Numbered from the stretch's first letter, positions 28,485 through 37,538 are shown. The stretch: DNA of 64,000 nucleotides from Streptomyces sp. HNM0575 (GCF_012726265.1 NZ_JAASAG010000002.1:372001-436000); one strand, 5' to 3'. A program made the numbers and translations. Notes: generated by a model not told the origin, from the sequence alone.

Positions 28485-29008
28485 TGCCGTACCTCCGTGG
28501 CCAGCTTGTCGAGACGTGCAGCCGTCAGCTCCAGCCACCGAAGGTCCGCTTCGAGGTGGAAGAGAGCGTGGTCGCAGATGAGTTGGTCCGCCAGATCGCC
28601 GCCCTGCTTGCGCCGCGTCAGATCCCGCATCAGGCGCAGGTGCTCGGCGCGCTGCGTGTCGAGCTGCTCGCCCGCGTCCCGTCCGGTCAGGAGGGCGAGC
28701 ACGACCTTGGTGTAGAGGGTGCTCTGCAAGTAGGGCTCCGGCTTCTCGGGGCGCGAGAGCCAGTCGGCGACGTCGGTGATGCCCGCGTCGGTGATGGCGT
28801 AGCGCTTCCGCTCGGGCCCGCCGCCCGGTTCGATCCCGTCGACCTCGACAAGGCCGTTCTTCAGCAGTCGGGACATCGTCGAGTAGACCTGCCCGTAGTG
28901 CAGCGGGCGGTCGTGCCCGAAGCGCTCGTCGAAGGCCCGCTTGAGGTCGTAGCCGTGGCGGGGGCCGGACTCCTCCAGGAGCCCGAGCAGCGTGTGGCTG
29001 ATGGACAT
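28481..29008 (-). CDS. PadR-family transcriptional regulator
   Basis: A 175-residue PadR repressor: winged helix residues 1-85 (SHTLLGLLEESGPRHGYDLKRA, YGQVYSTMSRLLKNGLVE, RKRYAITDAG), and a C-terminal helical dimer arm to residue 175. It heads the operon with the ABC ATPase and permease and its product likely represses the operon. It appears to be leaderless: a TATAGT element lies seven bases before the ATG, and the operator overlaps it. Confidence 0.92.
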   Translation of the reverse strand: MSISHTLLGLLEESGPRHGYDLKRAFDERFGHDRPLHYGQVYSTMSRLLKNGLVEVDGIEPGGGPERKRYAITDAGITDVADWLSRPEKPEPYLQSTLYTKVVLALLTGRDAGEQLDTQRAEHLRLMRDLTRRKQGGDLADQLICDHALFHLEADLRWLELTAARLDKLATEVRQ

Positions 29009-29015
29009 GGCGGGG

Positions 29016-29047
29016 ACTATACATCAGGGGTATACATCGCGTGTATA
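29016..29047 (-). promoter_or_regulatory. PadR operator overlapping the promoter -10
   Basis: TATACA-TCGCG-TGTATA is a perfect inverted repeat (29031-29047), and another TATACA lies at 29018-29023. On the minus strand the -10 element TATAGT (29021-29016) sits seven bases before the ATG of padR, so the transcript would start at or next to the ATG. This fits PadR autorepression. Confidence 0.75.
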
Positions 29048-29128
29048 GATCACCGGAAAAAGGGCCCGACCTGCGGAGAAGGACGGCCGGGCCGCCGAAG
29101 TGACGTACGGGCGGCGGGAGTCGGGGCC

Positions 29129-29497
29129 TCAGGCCCCGGGAGCCTTCAAGGCCTCGACGAAGGCGGCCCAGGCGCCCGCGCCGAACCGCAGCGCGGGCCC
29201 GTGCGGGCGCGTTCCGTCCCGTACGGGCACGACGGCGGGCGCCAGGGAGCCGGTGCCGGTTCCTGTGCCGGAGCCGGTGCCTGTTCCGGCGCCGACGTCT
29301 GTGCCGGCGCCGGGTCCCGTGCCGGTGCCGGTGAGGGGGGCGACCTCGACGCAGTTGCCGGCCTCCGCGTTGCTGTAGCTGGACGCGTGCCAGCGGGTGC
29401 GGTCCTGCGCCGCGTACGGAGCCATGGCGGCGTACGCGGTCACGGTGCGGCCCGCGCTCGCAGTGCGGCTGGCACCCACGGTGCGGCCCGTGCTCAC
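29129..29497 (-). CDS. DUF397 protein with internal Gly/Thr repeat
   Basis: A 122-residue member of the DUF397 family that partners XRE/DUF5753 regulators in Streptomyces. The two halves of the domain are WHASSYSNAEAGNCVEVAP and VPVRDGTRPHGPALRF..WAAFVEALK. Between them lie about 35 residues of GTGTG/AGTD-type low complexity that most members lack. The gene begins GTG at 29497, overlapping the stop of the XRE gene (GTGA). It probably acts as the small partner of the upstream regulator. Confidence 0.8.
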   Translation of the reverse strand: MSTGRTVGASRTASAGRTVTAYAAMAPYAAQDRTRWHASSYSNAEAGNCVEVAPLTGTGTGPGAGTDVGAGTGTGSGTGTGTGSLAPAVVPVRDGTRPHGPALRFGAGAWAAFVEALKAPGA

Positions 29498-30321
29498 GAT
29501 GCGGCTCCCTCCTTCACGTGCCCGATGAACTCCGCGGACTCCTCCGGCGACAGGGCCGAGTCCCGCAGCACGTCGTAGGAGAGGCGCAGCCGCTCCACGT
29601 CCTCGGTCTCCTCGACCAGTTCGCCGGACCAGCAGCCCTCGCTGTACGCGACGCACGCACCGTCCGGCATCCACAGCAGCGTCAGCGAACTCCCCAGCAG
29701 ATGCTGGAGTCCCGACGAGAACGGCAGCACCTGCAACATCACCCCGGGCAGCAGCGCGACCTGAAGCAACCGGTCCAACTGCCGCCCCCACGCGGCCGCG
29801 TCGCGCAGCCCGCGCCTGAGCACCGCCTCGTCCAGCACCGCCCGGTAACGCGGGGCCCCGTCGCCCACCAGCACCCCCTGGCGCCCGATACGGGCCGAGG
29901 TCTGCTCCTCCAGCTCCTGCGCGTTGCCCAGCCGGGCCGTGCGCAGCTGCTCCCGCGCGTACTCCTCCGTCTGGAACAGTCCGGGGACGGTGGCCGCCGC
30001 GTACTCGTGCCGGGCCGTCGCCAGCCGCTCCAGCTCCATGAAGCGCTTGAACCGCTCGCGGAAGACGCCGTCCCGTGCCAGCTCCCACAGCTCGCCGAGG
30101 TGCCCCGCGCACGCGTACAGCTCGTCCAGGGCCGCGAACACCGCGGGTGTGCCCAGGCGTTCGCCGCTCTCCAGCTCGCGCAGATACGCGCTGTCGTAGC
30201 CCGTCTCCGCCGCCACCTGACCGAGCGACCGTCCCGCACGCTCCCGGAGGCGCACCGCCTCCGCGGCCAGTACCAGCCGGGCCGACGGCCTGCTCCCGTG
30301 GCCGGACCTGCGTGCGGGCAT
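29494..30321 (-). CDS. XRE-family regulator with DUF5753 domain
   Basis: A 275-residue regulator. The HTH is residues about 15-70 (RLVLAAEAVRLRERAGRSLGQVA, YDSAYLRELESGE), and DUF5753 covers about 95-270 with VPGLFQTEEYAREQLRTAR and a C-terminal MLQVLPF/SLTLLWMPDGACVAYSE. This is the common Streptomyces XRE-DUF397 pair. ATG 30321 follows AGGGGATCGCG. A 15-bp inverted repeat upstream (30377-30391) may be its operator. Divergent from the membrane hydrolase. Confidence 0.92.
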   Translation of the reverse strand: MPARRSGHGSRPSARLVLAAEAVRLRERAGRSLGQVAAETGYDSAYLRELESGERLGTPAVFAALDELYACAGHLGELWELARDGVFRERFKRFMELERLATARHEYAAATVPGLFQTEEYAREQLRTARLGNAQELEEQTSARIGRQGVLVGDGAPRYRAVLDEAVLRRGLRDAAAWGRQLDRLLQVALLPGVMLQVLPFSSGLQHLLGSSLTLLWMPDGACVAYSEGCWSGELVEETEDVERLRLSYDVLRDSALSPEESAEFIGHVKEGAAS

Positions 30322-30376
30322 CGCGATCCCCTGCTTCCCCTGATTTACGCGCCTGTTGTCAGCCCTATCGGGCCTT

Positions 30377-30391
30377 GTTGTTGCGAACAAC
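30377..30391. promoter_or_regulatory. Inverted repeat between XRE and membrane hydrolase genes
   Basis: GTTGTT-GCG-AACAAC is a perfect inverted repeat, 56 bases before the XRE start and 95 bases before the hydrolase start. It is the best operator candidate in this divergent region. Confidence 0.55.
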
Positions 30392-30486
30392 CCGTATTCG
30401 GGACGGATATGCGCACTCAACCCGAGTCCTGTCCGGTGCGTCAGCCGTATCGGTGACCGAGTACCGGCATCGGGTGGGGGCGGACC

Positions 30487-32679
30487 ATGGGGTACAGGAC
30501 GGAGGAGGCGCCGCGGGCAGAGCGTACTGCCGGTACGGCGGCGGACACCGGGCCGGGCGCGGACACCCGCACGGCCACGGAGGCCCCCGCGGCGGCGGAC
30601 GCCCGCACGGAGAGCGGCACCCGGGCCCGCGCTCAACTCGCCCCGGACGCACGCCCGTCGACGGGACGGCGCCCGGTCGTCGGGACAGGGACGAGGACGG
30701 GTACGGGTGCGGGGACGGCTGCGGGTGCGGGAACAAGGACGGGGCCGGTTGCGAGGACGGGGACGGCCCCGGGGACGGAGCAGCCTCCGCGCCCGCCGGA
30801 ACCCCGGCTCCCGGAACGTCGACCCGAACACCCCGCGGAGCCGCACCCGTTGGCACGGCCCGGGGCACGACTCGGGACACGGCCCGGGACGCCGCCCGAC
30901 GCGCCCTCGGCGGCCCTGCGCCGCGCCGCCGCCCGCCTCCTCGCAGTCGCCCGGCGCCCGTACCTGCCGCACACCGACGCCGCGCGCGTCATACGCCGCT
31001 GGCCGGATCTGAGCGCGGCCTGCCTCGCCACCGTCTTCTTCTGGCTCTCGCTCACGCCGTCCCTGGTGCCGCGCCCCTGGTTCCTCCAGGGCGTCATCGG
31101 CGGCATCACCGCCGCCATCGGCTACGCGATCGGCGCACCGCTGGGCCGGCTCGCACGCCTCGCGCTCACACCGGTCTGCCGCCGCCTGCTGCGCCGGGTC
31201 CCGGGCGAGGGCGCGCGGGCGCACGCGTGGCAGGCGTACTACGTGCTCGCGCTCGGCCTCACGGTGCTGGCGCTCTCCGAAAGCGCCCGTATGCAGCGCC
31301 GGTTGAGGGCGTTACAGGATCTGCCCGAGACGCTGACCTGGCACTCGATGATGATCACGCTGATGGCGCTGGCGCTGTGCGCGCTGCTGCTGCTCGTGGC
31401 GCGCGCCGTACGGCTGGGCACCCGCAAGCTGATAAGGGCGCTGTGCCGCTTCGTACCGCGCCCCGTGGCCGTCGTGGCCGGACTGCTGATCAGTGCGACG
31501 GCGGTGGTCGTGGGGACGCGCGACGTGGTCTTCGACCGCGGAGTCGTCGACGTCGTGGCGCAGTTCGCCGAGAGCACCGACCGCGGCACCAAGGACGGGA
31601 TGGTCCAGTCGGGCTCGCCCCAGGTCTCGGGCAGCCCGCACTCGTTGATCACCTGGCGCGAACTGGGCTACGAGGGCCGCAACTTCACCGCGTCCACGCC
31701 CACCGCCCGCCACATCAGCCAGGTCACCCACCGCCCCGCCAAGGATCCCGTACGGGTGTACGTGGGCAGGCGCGCCTTCGAGGGCCCGGGCACCGGCGAG
31801 CCCGAGAACTACGCGGCGGGCGCCGAGTTGGCCGTCGCCGAGCTGGAGCGCACGGGCGCCTTCGACCGTGAGGTGCTGGCCGTCGCGGGCACCACGGGCA
31901 TGGGCTGGGTCAACTCGACGGACGCCGAACCGCTGGAGTATCTGCACGGCGGAGACACGGCCATCGTCGCCATGCAGTACTCGTACCTGCCCAGCTGGGT
32001 CTCCTTCGCCGTGGACAAGGAGCAGGCGGGGCGGGCGAACCGCGCGCTCTTCGAGGCCGTGCGTGCGCGCTGGCTGGAGGAGCCCGCGAACAGCCGCCCC
32101 CGTCTTGTGGTCTTCGGGGAGAGCCTCGGCGCGTACGGGATCGAGGCCGCCTTCGACGGCCCGGACGATCTGCTGTCGAAGACGGACGGCGCGGTGCTGG
32201 CGGGTTCGCCGCAATTCTCCCCCGTCCGCGGGGAGATCACCGCTCACCGTGACGCCGGCAGCCCGGTCTGGCGTCCGCAGTACGAGCGGGGCCGGCACTT
32301 CCGCTTCGCGCAGTGGCCCGCGAAGGACCTGTCGCGCCCGCCCGCGCCCTGGCGCGCCCCGCGGGTGGTGTATCTACAGAACGCATCCGACCCGATCGTG
32401 TGGTGGTCCTGGGACCTGGCGATAGAGCGCCCGCGGTGGCTGCGCGAGCCGCTGGGCCCGGACATCACCAAGGAGGTCGGCTGGTTCCCGTTCGTCACCT
32501 TCTGGCAGACGACGGTCGACCTGGCCGTCTCCTACGAGGTCGACGCACCGCACGGGCACCGGTACGGCACGGGCTCGGTCGAGGCGTGGATCGCCGTCGC
32601 GCCCCCCGCGCAGGGCTGGAAGGCGGCGGACTACCACCGGCTGAAGCACTACATGGACGAGCGCGAGGCTCCGTACTGA
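30487..32679 (+). CDS. Multi-spanning membrane protein with alpha/beta-hydrolase domain (DUF2319-type)
   Basis: A 730-residue protein. Residues 1-165 are Pro/Thr/Gly/Arg-rich and hydrophilic. Four or five membrane segments follow (about 175-355: LAATVFFWLSLTPSLVP-like start, then AYYVLALGLTVLAL, MMITLMALALCALLLLV, VAVVAGLLISATAVVV). The C-terminal alpha/beta-hydrolase domain covers about 400-720 and has the nucleophile elbow GESLG. This two-part organisation is characteristic of the alpha/beta-hydrolase_9 family of actinobacteria. ATG 30487 follows GGGGGCGGACC. Substrate unknown. Confidence 0.86.
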   Translation: MGYRTEEAPRAERTAGTAADTGPGADTRTATEAPAAADARTESGTRARAQLAPDARPSTGRRPVVGTGTRTGTGAGTAAGAGTRTGPVARTGTAPGTEQPPRPPEPRLPERRPEHPAEPHPLARPGARLGTRPGTPPDAPSAALRRAAARLLAVARRPYLPHTDAARVIRRWPDLSAACLATVFFWLSLTPSLVPRPWFLQGVIGGITAAIGYAIGAPLGRLARLALTPVCRRLLRRVPGEGARAHAWQAYYVLALGLTVLALSESARMQRRLRALQDLPETLTWHSMMITLMALALCALLLLVARAVRLGTRKLIRALCRFVPRPVAVVAGLLISATAVVVGTRDVVFDRGVVDVVAQFAESTDRGTKDGMVQSGSPQVSGSPHSLITWRELGYEGRNFTASTPTARHISQVTHRPAKDPVRVYVGRRAFEGPGTGEPENYAAGAELAVAELERTGAFDREVLAVAGTTGMGWVNSTDAEPLEYLHGGDTAIVAMQYSYLPSWVSFAVDKEQAGRANRALFEAVRARWLEEPANSRPRLVVFGESLGAYGIEAAFDGPDDLLSKTDGAVLAGSPQFSPVRGEITAHRDAGSPVWRPQYERGRHFRFAQWPAKDLSRPPAPWRAPRVVYLQNASDPIVWWSWDLAIERPRWLREPLGPDITKEVGWFPFVTFWQTTVDLAVSYEVDAPHGHRYGTGSVEAWIAVAPPAQGWKAADYHRLKHYMDEREAPY

Positions 32680-32780
32680 GCCTGCCGGAACCGGCGAACC
32701 GCCGAACAGCCGAACAGCCGCCCGCTCAGCGGCGGTTGAGGGCACGGGCACGCCGGCTCCGCCGGCCCCCGCCGCTTCCG

Positions 32781-34370
32781 TCAGCTCTTGCCGTCGCCCT
32801 TGCCCTTGCCCTTGCCGGAATCCGAGTCCGTGCCTCCGGTGTCCGCGCCGTTCTCCGGGGGCGGCGGCGCGTCCGCGGACTCCGTCGGTGAGGCGCCGGG
32901 CTCCGTCGCCGTACCCACGCCCCCGACGCCCGTCCTGCCGGATCCGCTCGAGGTCCCGCCCGCGGCCGCGCCGGAAGACCCGCCGCCGGGCCCGCCCGAC
33001 TCCGCGGCCGCGCCCGCGAGCGCGATCCCGGGACCGGCGCCCCGCTGCCCCTCCGAGTACGCCTTCAGATAGCCGACCGCCGTGTTGAGCACGGCCACCA
33101 GCGGCACCGCGACGACCGCCCCCGGAATCCCGGCGATGAGGCTGCCTCCCGTCACCGCGAGCACCACCGCAAGCGGATGCACCCGTACCAGCCGCCCGAG
33201 GATGAACGGCTGGAGGATGTGGCTCTCGATCTGCTGGACGAGCAGCACCACGGCGAGCACCAGCAGCCCCGTGATGGGCCCGTTGGTCACGAACGCGACC
33301 AGCACGGCCAGCGCGCCGGAGACGACGGCGCCGACGATCGGCACGAAGGCGAAGATGAAGATCAGGACGGCCAGCGGCACGGCCAGCGGCACCTTGAGGA
33401 TGAAGATGCCGACGCCGATGAAGATCGCGTCGATCAAGGCGACTATCACGGTCCCGCGCACGTAGCCGGTGAGCGTGATCCAGGCACGCGGACCCGCGCC
33501 CGCGACGCCCTCACGCGCGTTCCGCGGCACGAGCTTGAGGAACCACCCCCAGATTCCGCGCCCGTCGTAGAGCAGGAACAGGGTGATGAACATCGTCAGC
33601 ACGGCACCGGAGAGGAACTCCAACAGGACGGTGACGCCCGCGAGTCCGGCCGAGGTGACCTCCTGGCTGTTGTCGCCCAGCCACTGGCTCAGATTCTTGG
33701 CTATGTCGTTGACCTGGGTCTTCGACACGTGGAACGGGCCCTGGATCGCCCAGCGTTTGCCCTCCTGGATCGCCTCCTGCACGCGGTCGGTGAGCGTGGG
33801 CAGGTTCTCGGTGACCTGCCATACGACGAACCAGCCGATGAGCCCCATCACCACGAACCCGGTGACGAAGGTGATCGTGGTGGCCAGTCCCCGTCCGACG
33901 CGATGACGCCTGAGACGGGCGACCGTGGGCTGGAGCAGCGCGGTCACGAGCAGCCCCGCGGAGAACGACAGCACCAGCAGGCTGATCGAGCTGATCACCT
34001 GTATCAGCACCCACACCACGCCGGCGAGCACCAGCAGCCGCCAACCCGCCTCGGCCGCGACCCGCATCCCCCACGGCACTGCGGTGGCGGGCGCGGGCTT
34101 GCCTGCACCGGCGGCGGGCAGGGCACCGGCGGGGCCGCCGGGCGGCGGGGCCGGGGTGCCCCCGGACCGCGCGCCGCCGGAGGCACTCTCGGCACCGGAC
34201 GGACTCCCCGCGGACGAACCGGCACCGGCACCGGACCCTGTCCCGGGCCGGGGCCCCGCCCCCGCACCGGCCATCTCGGCGTCCTTCGCCAACTGCTCCT
34301 CGCGCCGCGCCGCGATGCGCGCGGCCATCCGCGCCACGCTGTCGCGGAGCCTGTCGACCCTGCTCGTCAT
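32781..34370 (-). CDS. AI-2E (YdiK/PerM) family transporter
   Basis: A 529-residue membrane protein with eight predicted segments: a first pair near residues 105-160, GFVVMGLIGWFVVW, a long loop that contains the amphipathic regions, VLTMFITLFLLYDG, then VPLAVLIFIFAFVPIVGAVVSGAL, LLVLAVVLLVQQIESHILQPFILG and VVLAVTGGSLIAGIPGAVVAVPL, which is the family's C-terminal signature. Both ends are low complexity (Gly/Pro/Ala). The family includes AI-2 exporters and Na+/H+ antiporters, so the substrate cannot be given. ATG 34370. Confidence 0.9.
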   Translation of the reverse strand: MTSRVDRLRDSVARMAARIAARREEQLAKDAEMAGAGAGPRPGTGSGAGAGSSAGSPSGAESASGGARSGGTPAPPPGGPAGALPAAGAGKPAPATAVPWGMRVAAEAGWRLLVLAGVVWVLIQVISSISLLVLSFSAGLLVTALLQPTVARLRRHRVGRGLATTITFVTGFVVMGLIGWFVVWQVTENLPTLTDRVQEAIQEGKRWAIQGPFHVSKTQVNDIAKNLSQWLGDNSQEVTSAGLAGVTVLLEFLSGAVLTMFITLFLLYDGRGIWGWFLKLVPRNAREGVAGAGPRAWITLTGYVRGTVIVALIDAIFIGVGIFILKVPLAVPLAVLIFIFAFVPIVGAVVSGALAVLVAFVTNGPITGLLVLAVVLLVQQIESHILQPFILGRLVRVHPLAVVLAVTGGSLIAGIPGAVVAVPLVAVLNTAVGYLKAYSEGQRGAGPGIALAGAAAESGGPGGGSSGAAAGGTSSGSGRTGVGGVGTATEPGASPTESADAPPPPENGADTGGTDSDSGKGKGKGDGKS

Positions 34371-34514
34371 CCGTTCCTCCGCCCCCGCAAGAACCCTCGT
34401 GTCCGTCCCGCTTGCCGTTGAGGGACGACGTTACCGGCGCCGGGGTTGCTCACGCGGCGAGGGCGCGATGATGTTCACCACCCGCTCACGGCCCGGTCCT
34501 CGCGGCGCACGACA

Positions 34515-34557
34515 GACGCTCACCCCCGGCCCGCGGTACGGGACGGGGGTGAGCGTC
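34515..34557 (-). terminator. Strong hairpin terminator after the transglycosylase gene
   Basis: GACGCTCACCCCC and GGGGGTGAGCGTC form a perfect 13-bp stem with a 17-base loop that can itself pair (CCCG/CGGG). It lies about 50 bases past the stop codon of the transglycosylase gene and before the AI-2E transporter gene. Confidence 0.85.
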
Positions 34558-34608
34558 GAAGTCTGTGCGGTCGTACGGCTCAGCGCCGGGCCATGACGGC
34601 CGTGCTGC

Positions 34609-35301
34609 TCAGTACCAGTTGTTGGCCTGCCAGAAGTCCCAGGCACCGCATGCGCTGCCGTACCGGTCATTCATGTAGTTCAGGCCCCACTTGATCTGAG
34701 TCGCGGGGTTGGTCTGCCAGTCGGAGCCCGCCGAGGACATCTTGGAACCCGGCAGCGCCTGGAGCAGCCCGTAGGCACCCGAAGAGGCGTTGCTGGCACG
34801 GTAGTTCCAGCCCGACTCGCGCTCCACGATGTTCGAGAAGCACTGGAAGTCGCCGCCGCCGACGATCTTCTGGGCCATGGACTTGACCTCGGCGACCGAG
34901 TACGAGCTCTGAGTCGGGAAGTCGCCCGCGTCCGCACGCGAAGAGGAACGGCTCGCGGCCAGCTTGGCCTCGTGCTCCTTGGCCGCCTTGTCGGCCGCGG
35001 CCTTCTTGGCGGCGGCGTCCTCGGCAGCCTGCTTGCGCGCTGCCTCCTCGGCGGACTTCTTCGCTTCGGCGTGTGCAGCGGTGGATGCCGTGTCGGCCTG
35101 CTGCGTCAGGGAAGCGGTCTGCACCCGGGCCTGCTGACCCGCCGGTATGTCTTCGAGCAGCGTCGAGTCAGCGGCAGTGGCCTCGACATCGTTCGTCGTC
35201 TGGCCCTGCTGGCTGCCGGAGGCCACACCGACGACGGCGCCGACGGTGGTGACCGCGGTGGCGGACGCCACTGCGAATCCCCGGACGGAGATCCGAGTCA
35301 C
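34609..35301 (-). CDS. Secreted transglycosylase-like (SLT-type) protein
   Basis: A 230-residue exported protein. The N-terminus (VTRISVRG, then GFAVASATAVTTVGAVVGVASG) is a signal peptide with cleavage around residue 30. A polar Ala/Lys-rich helix follows (about 75-115), then a C-terminal lysozyme-like domain with the catalytic Glu in NIVERESGWN (residue about 162), SSGAYGLLQ and KWGLNYMNDRYG. It is similar in build to small Streptomyces cell-wall hydrolases. GTG 35301 has GGAAGG five bases upstream. A leader of about 290 bases with stable hairpins precedes it. Confidence 0.9.
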   Translation of the reverse strand: MTRISVRGFAVASATAVTTVGAVVGVASGSQQGQTTNDVEATAADSTLLEDIPAGQQARVQTASLTQQADTASTAAHAEAKKSAEEAARKQAAEDAAAKKAAADKAAKEHEAKLAASRSSSRADAGDFPTQSSYSVAEVKSMAQKIVGGGDFQCFSNIVERESGWNYRASNASSGAYGLLQALPGSKMSSAGSDWQTNPATQIKWGLNYMNDRYGSACGAWDFWQANNWY

Positions 35302-35447
35302 ACGTTTTCCTTCCAACGTGCCCGCTTGAGTGACCGCGCGGGCGCTGATCGTGCCCCTGGCACTGATCTCCTCGGAACATGGTCACCGGAGATACGGGCC
35401 CGTAGGGACCCTCCCTGGGCGCGGAGGGCCCGCGTGGTGCTCGGGCG

Positions 35448-35532
35448 GCATACGGCTGACTGCTTTTCAGTTCTGCACTGCTCTGCACTGCTTGTGGCGC
35501 AGCACCATTGCTGGTGCGGGTGTGCCGTATGC
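35448..35532 (-). ncRNA. Candidate structured leader RNA (unknown class)
   Basis: Minus-strand GCATACGGC pairs with GCCGTATGC 67 bases later, closing a domain with three internal hairpins: GCACCA-GCAA-TGGTGC (a GNRA-like tetraloop), CTGC..GCAG and ACTG-AAAAG-CAGT. It lies 146 bases before the transglycosylase start. It does not show the conserved core of the ydaO (c-di-AMP) or cobalamin riboswitch, so its class is unknown. Confidence 0.45.
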
Positions 35533-35594
35533 GGGGCCTGACAGAACCCACACCCTGCCGGACGCGAGCACGCTGAGGCAATTCCGTGCCGAGT

Positions 35595-35624
35595 GGGATA
35601 GGTCACACCTGGTTTGCCTGTCAC
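35595..35624 (-). promoter_or_regulatory. Possible promoter of the transglycosylase gene
   Basis: On the minus strand GTGACA and TATCCC are separated by 18 bases in a locally AT-rich zone. Transcription from here would give a leader of roughly 290 bases that includes the structured element. Confidence 0.35.
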
Positions 35625-35732
35625 GATTACCGGAAACAAGCGCGCGCGACCCTCTCCGGGACTAAGGTGCCGCGCCCTCCACAACACCCGCACGAGGGAA
35701 TCACAGCGCCCACACCCCTGAACTGCGTTGAC

Positions 35733-35759
35733 GCCGGCCGCCCTTGAAGGACGGCCGGC
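35733..35759 (-). terminator. Hairpin terminator of the PIN-PhoH gene
   Basis: GCCGGCCG, CCCTTGAAGGA, CGGCCGGC: an 8-bp perfect stem that can extend through CCTT/AAGG to a 4-bp inner stem. It is about 30 bases past the stop codon. Confidence 0.75.
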
Positions 35760-35790
35760 GCCGGGCACCCGCAGAACGGGACAACTCCCC

Positions 35791-37113
35791 TCAGATGTGG
35801 GTCTCTTCGAGCATCTCCGTCACAAGGGCCGCGATCGGCGACCTTTCGGACCTGCTGAGCGTGATGTGCGAGAAGAGCGGGTGCCCCTTCAGCTTCTCCA
35901 CCACGGCGACGACCCCGTCGTACCGTCCGACGCGCAGATTGTCCCGCTGTGCCACGTCATGGGTGAGAACGACCCGCGATCCGGAGCCGATTCGCGAGAG
36001 CACCGTCAGCAGTACGTTCCGCTCCAGCGACTGGGCCTCGTCGACGATCACGAACGCGTCGTGCAGCGAGCGGCCCCGGATGTGCGTCAGCGGCAGCACC
36101 TCCAGCATGCCCCGCTCCACGACCTCCTCGATGACCTCGCGGCTGGTGACGGCCGAGAGCGTGTCGAAGACCGCCTGCGCCCACGGGTTCATCTTCTCGG
36201 CCTCGGTGCCCGGCAGATAGCCGAGATCCTGGCCGCCGACCGCGTACAGCGGACGGAAGACCATCACCTTGCGGTGCTGCCGGCGCTCCAGCACCGCCTC
36301 CAGCCCGGCGCAGAGCGCGAGCGCGCTCTTGCCCGTACCGGCACGGCCGCCCATGGAGATGATGCCGACCTCCGGGTCCAGCAGCATGTCCAGCGCGATG
36401 CGCTGCTCCGCGCTGCGGCCCTTGATGCCGAACGCCTCACGGTCGCCCCGTACGAGCCTGATGTGGCCCTCGGGAGTCACCCGGCCCAGCGCCCTGCCCT
36501 TCTCGGAGTGCAGCACCAGGCCCGTGTGCACGGGGAATTCGGCCGCGTCGGGCACGAACACGGTCTCGTTCGCGAAGAGTTCGTCGATGTCCTCGCCCGG
36601 GAGCGTCAGCTCCGCCATGCCCGTCCAGCCGGACTCGGTGATCGCCAGCTCCGCGCGGTACTCCTCGGCGTGGAGTCCCACGGACGAGGCCTTGATGCGC
36701 AGCGGCAGATCCTTGGAGACGACGGTGACGTCGAACCCCTCCGCCTGGAGGTTCCGCGCCACGGCGAGGATGCGGGAGTCGTTGTCCCCCAGCCGGAAGC
36801 CGGCGGGCAGCACCCCCGGGTCCGAGTGGTTCAGCTCCACACGAAGCGAGCCGCCCACGTCTCCGATCGGGATGGGGGCGTCCAGGCGGCCGTACTTGAT
36901 GCGGTATTCATCCAGCCTCCTCAGCGCCTGCCGCGCGAAGTAGCCGAGCTCCGGGTGATGCCGCTTGGCCTCCAACTCGGTCACGACGACGACGGGAAGC
37001 ACGATCTCGTGCTCCTCGAAACGGTCCATCGCCATCGGGTCTGCGAGCAGCACGCTGGTGTCGATGACATACGTGCGCCGGCCGGAATCGTTGCGCTTCT
37101 TGCTTGTCACCAC
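35791..37113 (-). CDS. PIN-PhoH family ATPase
   Basis: A 440-residue cytosolic protein. Residues about 13-150 form a PIN nuclease domain ([39 protein letters not shown], with the Asp/Glu metal ligands). Residues about 235-440 form the PhoH P-loop domain with Walker [14 protein letters not shown] and the Walker B-like [13 protein letters not shown]-PhoH fusions process RNA in an ATP-dependent manner in mycobacteria. The start may be either of two adjacent GTGs (37113 or 37110). Single gene with its own terminator. Confidence 0.92.
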   Translation of the reverse strand: MVTSKKRNDSGRRTYVIDTSVLLADPMAMDRFEEHEIVLPVVVVTELEAKRHHPELGYFARQALRRLDEYRIKYGRLDAPIPIGDVGGSLRVELNHSDPGVLPAGFRLGDNDSRILAVARNLQAEGFDVTVVSKDLPLRIKASSVGLHAEEYRAELAITESGWTGMAELTLPGEDIDELFANETVFVPDAAEFPVHTGLVLHSEKGRALGRVTPEGHIRLVRGDREAFGIKGRSAEQRIALDMLLDPEVGIISMGGRAGTGKSALALCAGLEAVLERRQHRKVMVFRPLYAVGGQDLGYLPGTEAEKMNPWAQAVFDTLSAVTSREVIEEVVERGMLEVLPLTHIRGRSLHDAFVIVDEAQSLERNVLLTVLSRIGSGSRVVLTHDVAQRDNLRVGRYDGVVAVVEKLKGHPLFSHITLSRSERSPIAALVTEMLEETHI

Positions 37114-37360
37114 GGGTGGACGAACCCCCTCGGAAGAGGTCGGGGTGCGACGGCGTCGCAAGGGAAGAGACCGGTCCGGACCCGCGCGGGGCGGGCCGGG
37201 CACCGGCCCTCCGCGACATCCCAGTCACCGCAGAAGTGCTGCGGTGGTCCGTGGTCTGCAATCGGGCCTCCCGGCGCCGGGCGCCTGTGGAGGGCACCCG
37301 GCCATGAGGGGATATTCCCCCGGCTGAGGGCAAGCATGCAACGGCATATGCGGTGCTCCC

Positions 37361-37416
37361 CGCCAGGGTGACTCGGAGAACCCGTACCGGGGACGGGGGC
37401 GCTGGTCACCCTGGCG
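37361..37416. terminator. Long inverted repeat between prenyltransferase and PhoH genes
   Basis: CGCCAGGGTGAC and GTCACCCTGGCG form a perfect 12-bp stem around a 32-base loop. It is 125 bases past the prenyltransferase stop; a terminator or a PhoH-leader structure. Confidence 0.5.
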
Positions 37417-37498
37417 GCCGGTGCCTCGCGGGGTCCGGCGCGCGCCTCGGTACGTGCGTCGACGCGCCCCCGGAGCCACTTCTGCGCCCCTCATGCGG

Positions 37499-37538
37499 GG
37501 GTCGTGGCGGGGGTCGTGGCGGGCTTCGTGGCGGGCTT
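37499..37538. repeat. 12-bp tandem repeats after the prenyltransferase stop
   Basis: GTCGTGGCGGGG, GTCGTGGCGGGC and TTCGTGGCGGGC follow one another, with a truncated fourth TTCGT directly before the TCA (stop) of the prenyltransferase. Confidence 0.6.

Larger units (their letters stand above)
35302..35790. other. Long leader and intergenic region before the transglycosylase gene
   Basis: 489 bases without a credible gene. On the minus strand a possible promoter (35595-35624) and a structured element (35448-35532) precede the transglycosylase start, and the PhoH terminator hairpin is at 35733-35759. Confidence 0.6.

Noticed and set aside
35448..35640. A c-di-AMP (ydaO) riboswitch before the transglycosylase gene
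   Set aside because: The gene context suggested it, but the characteristic GGTGAATC and GACAGCTAAC core segments are not present on the minus strand.
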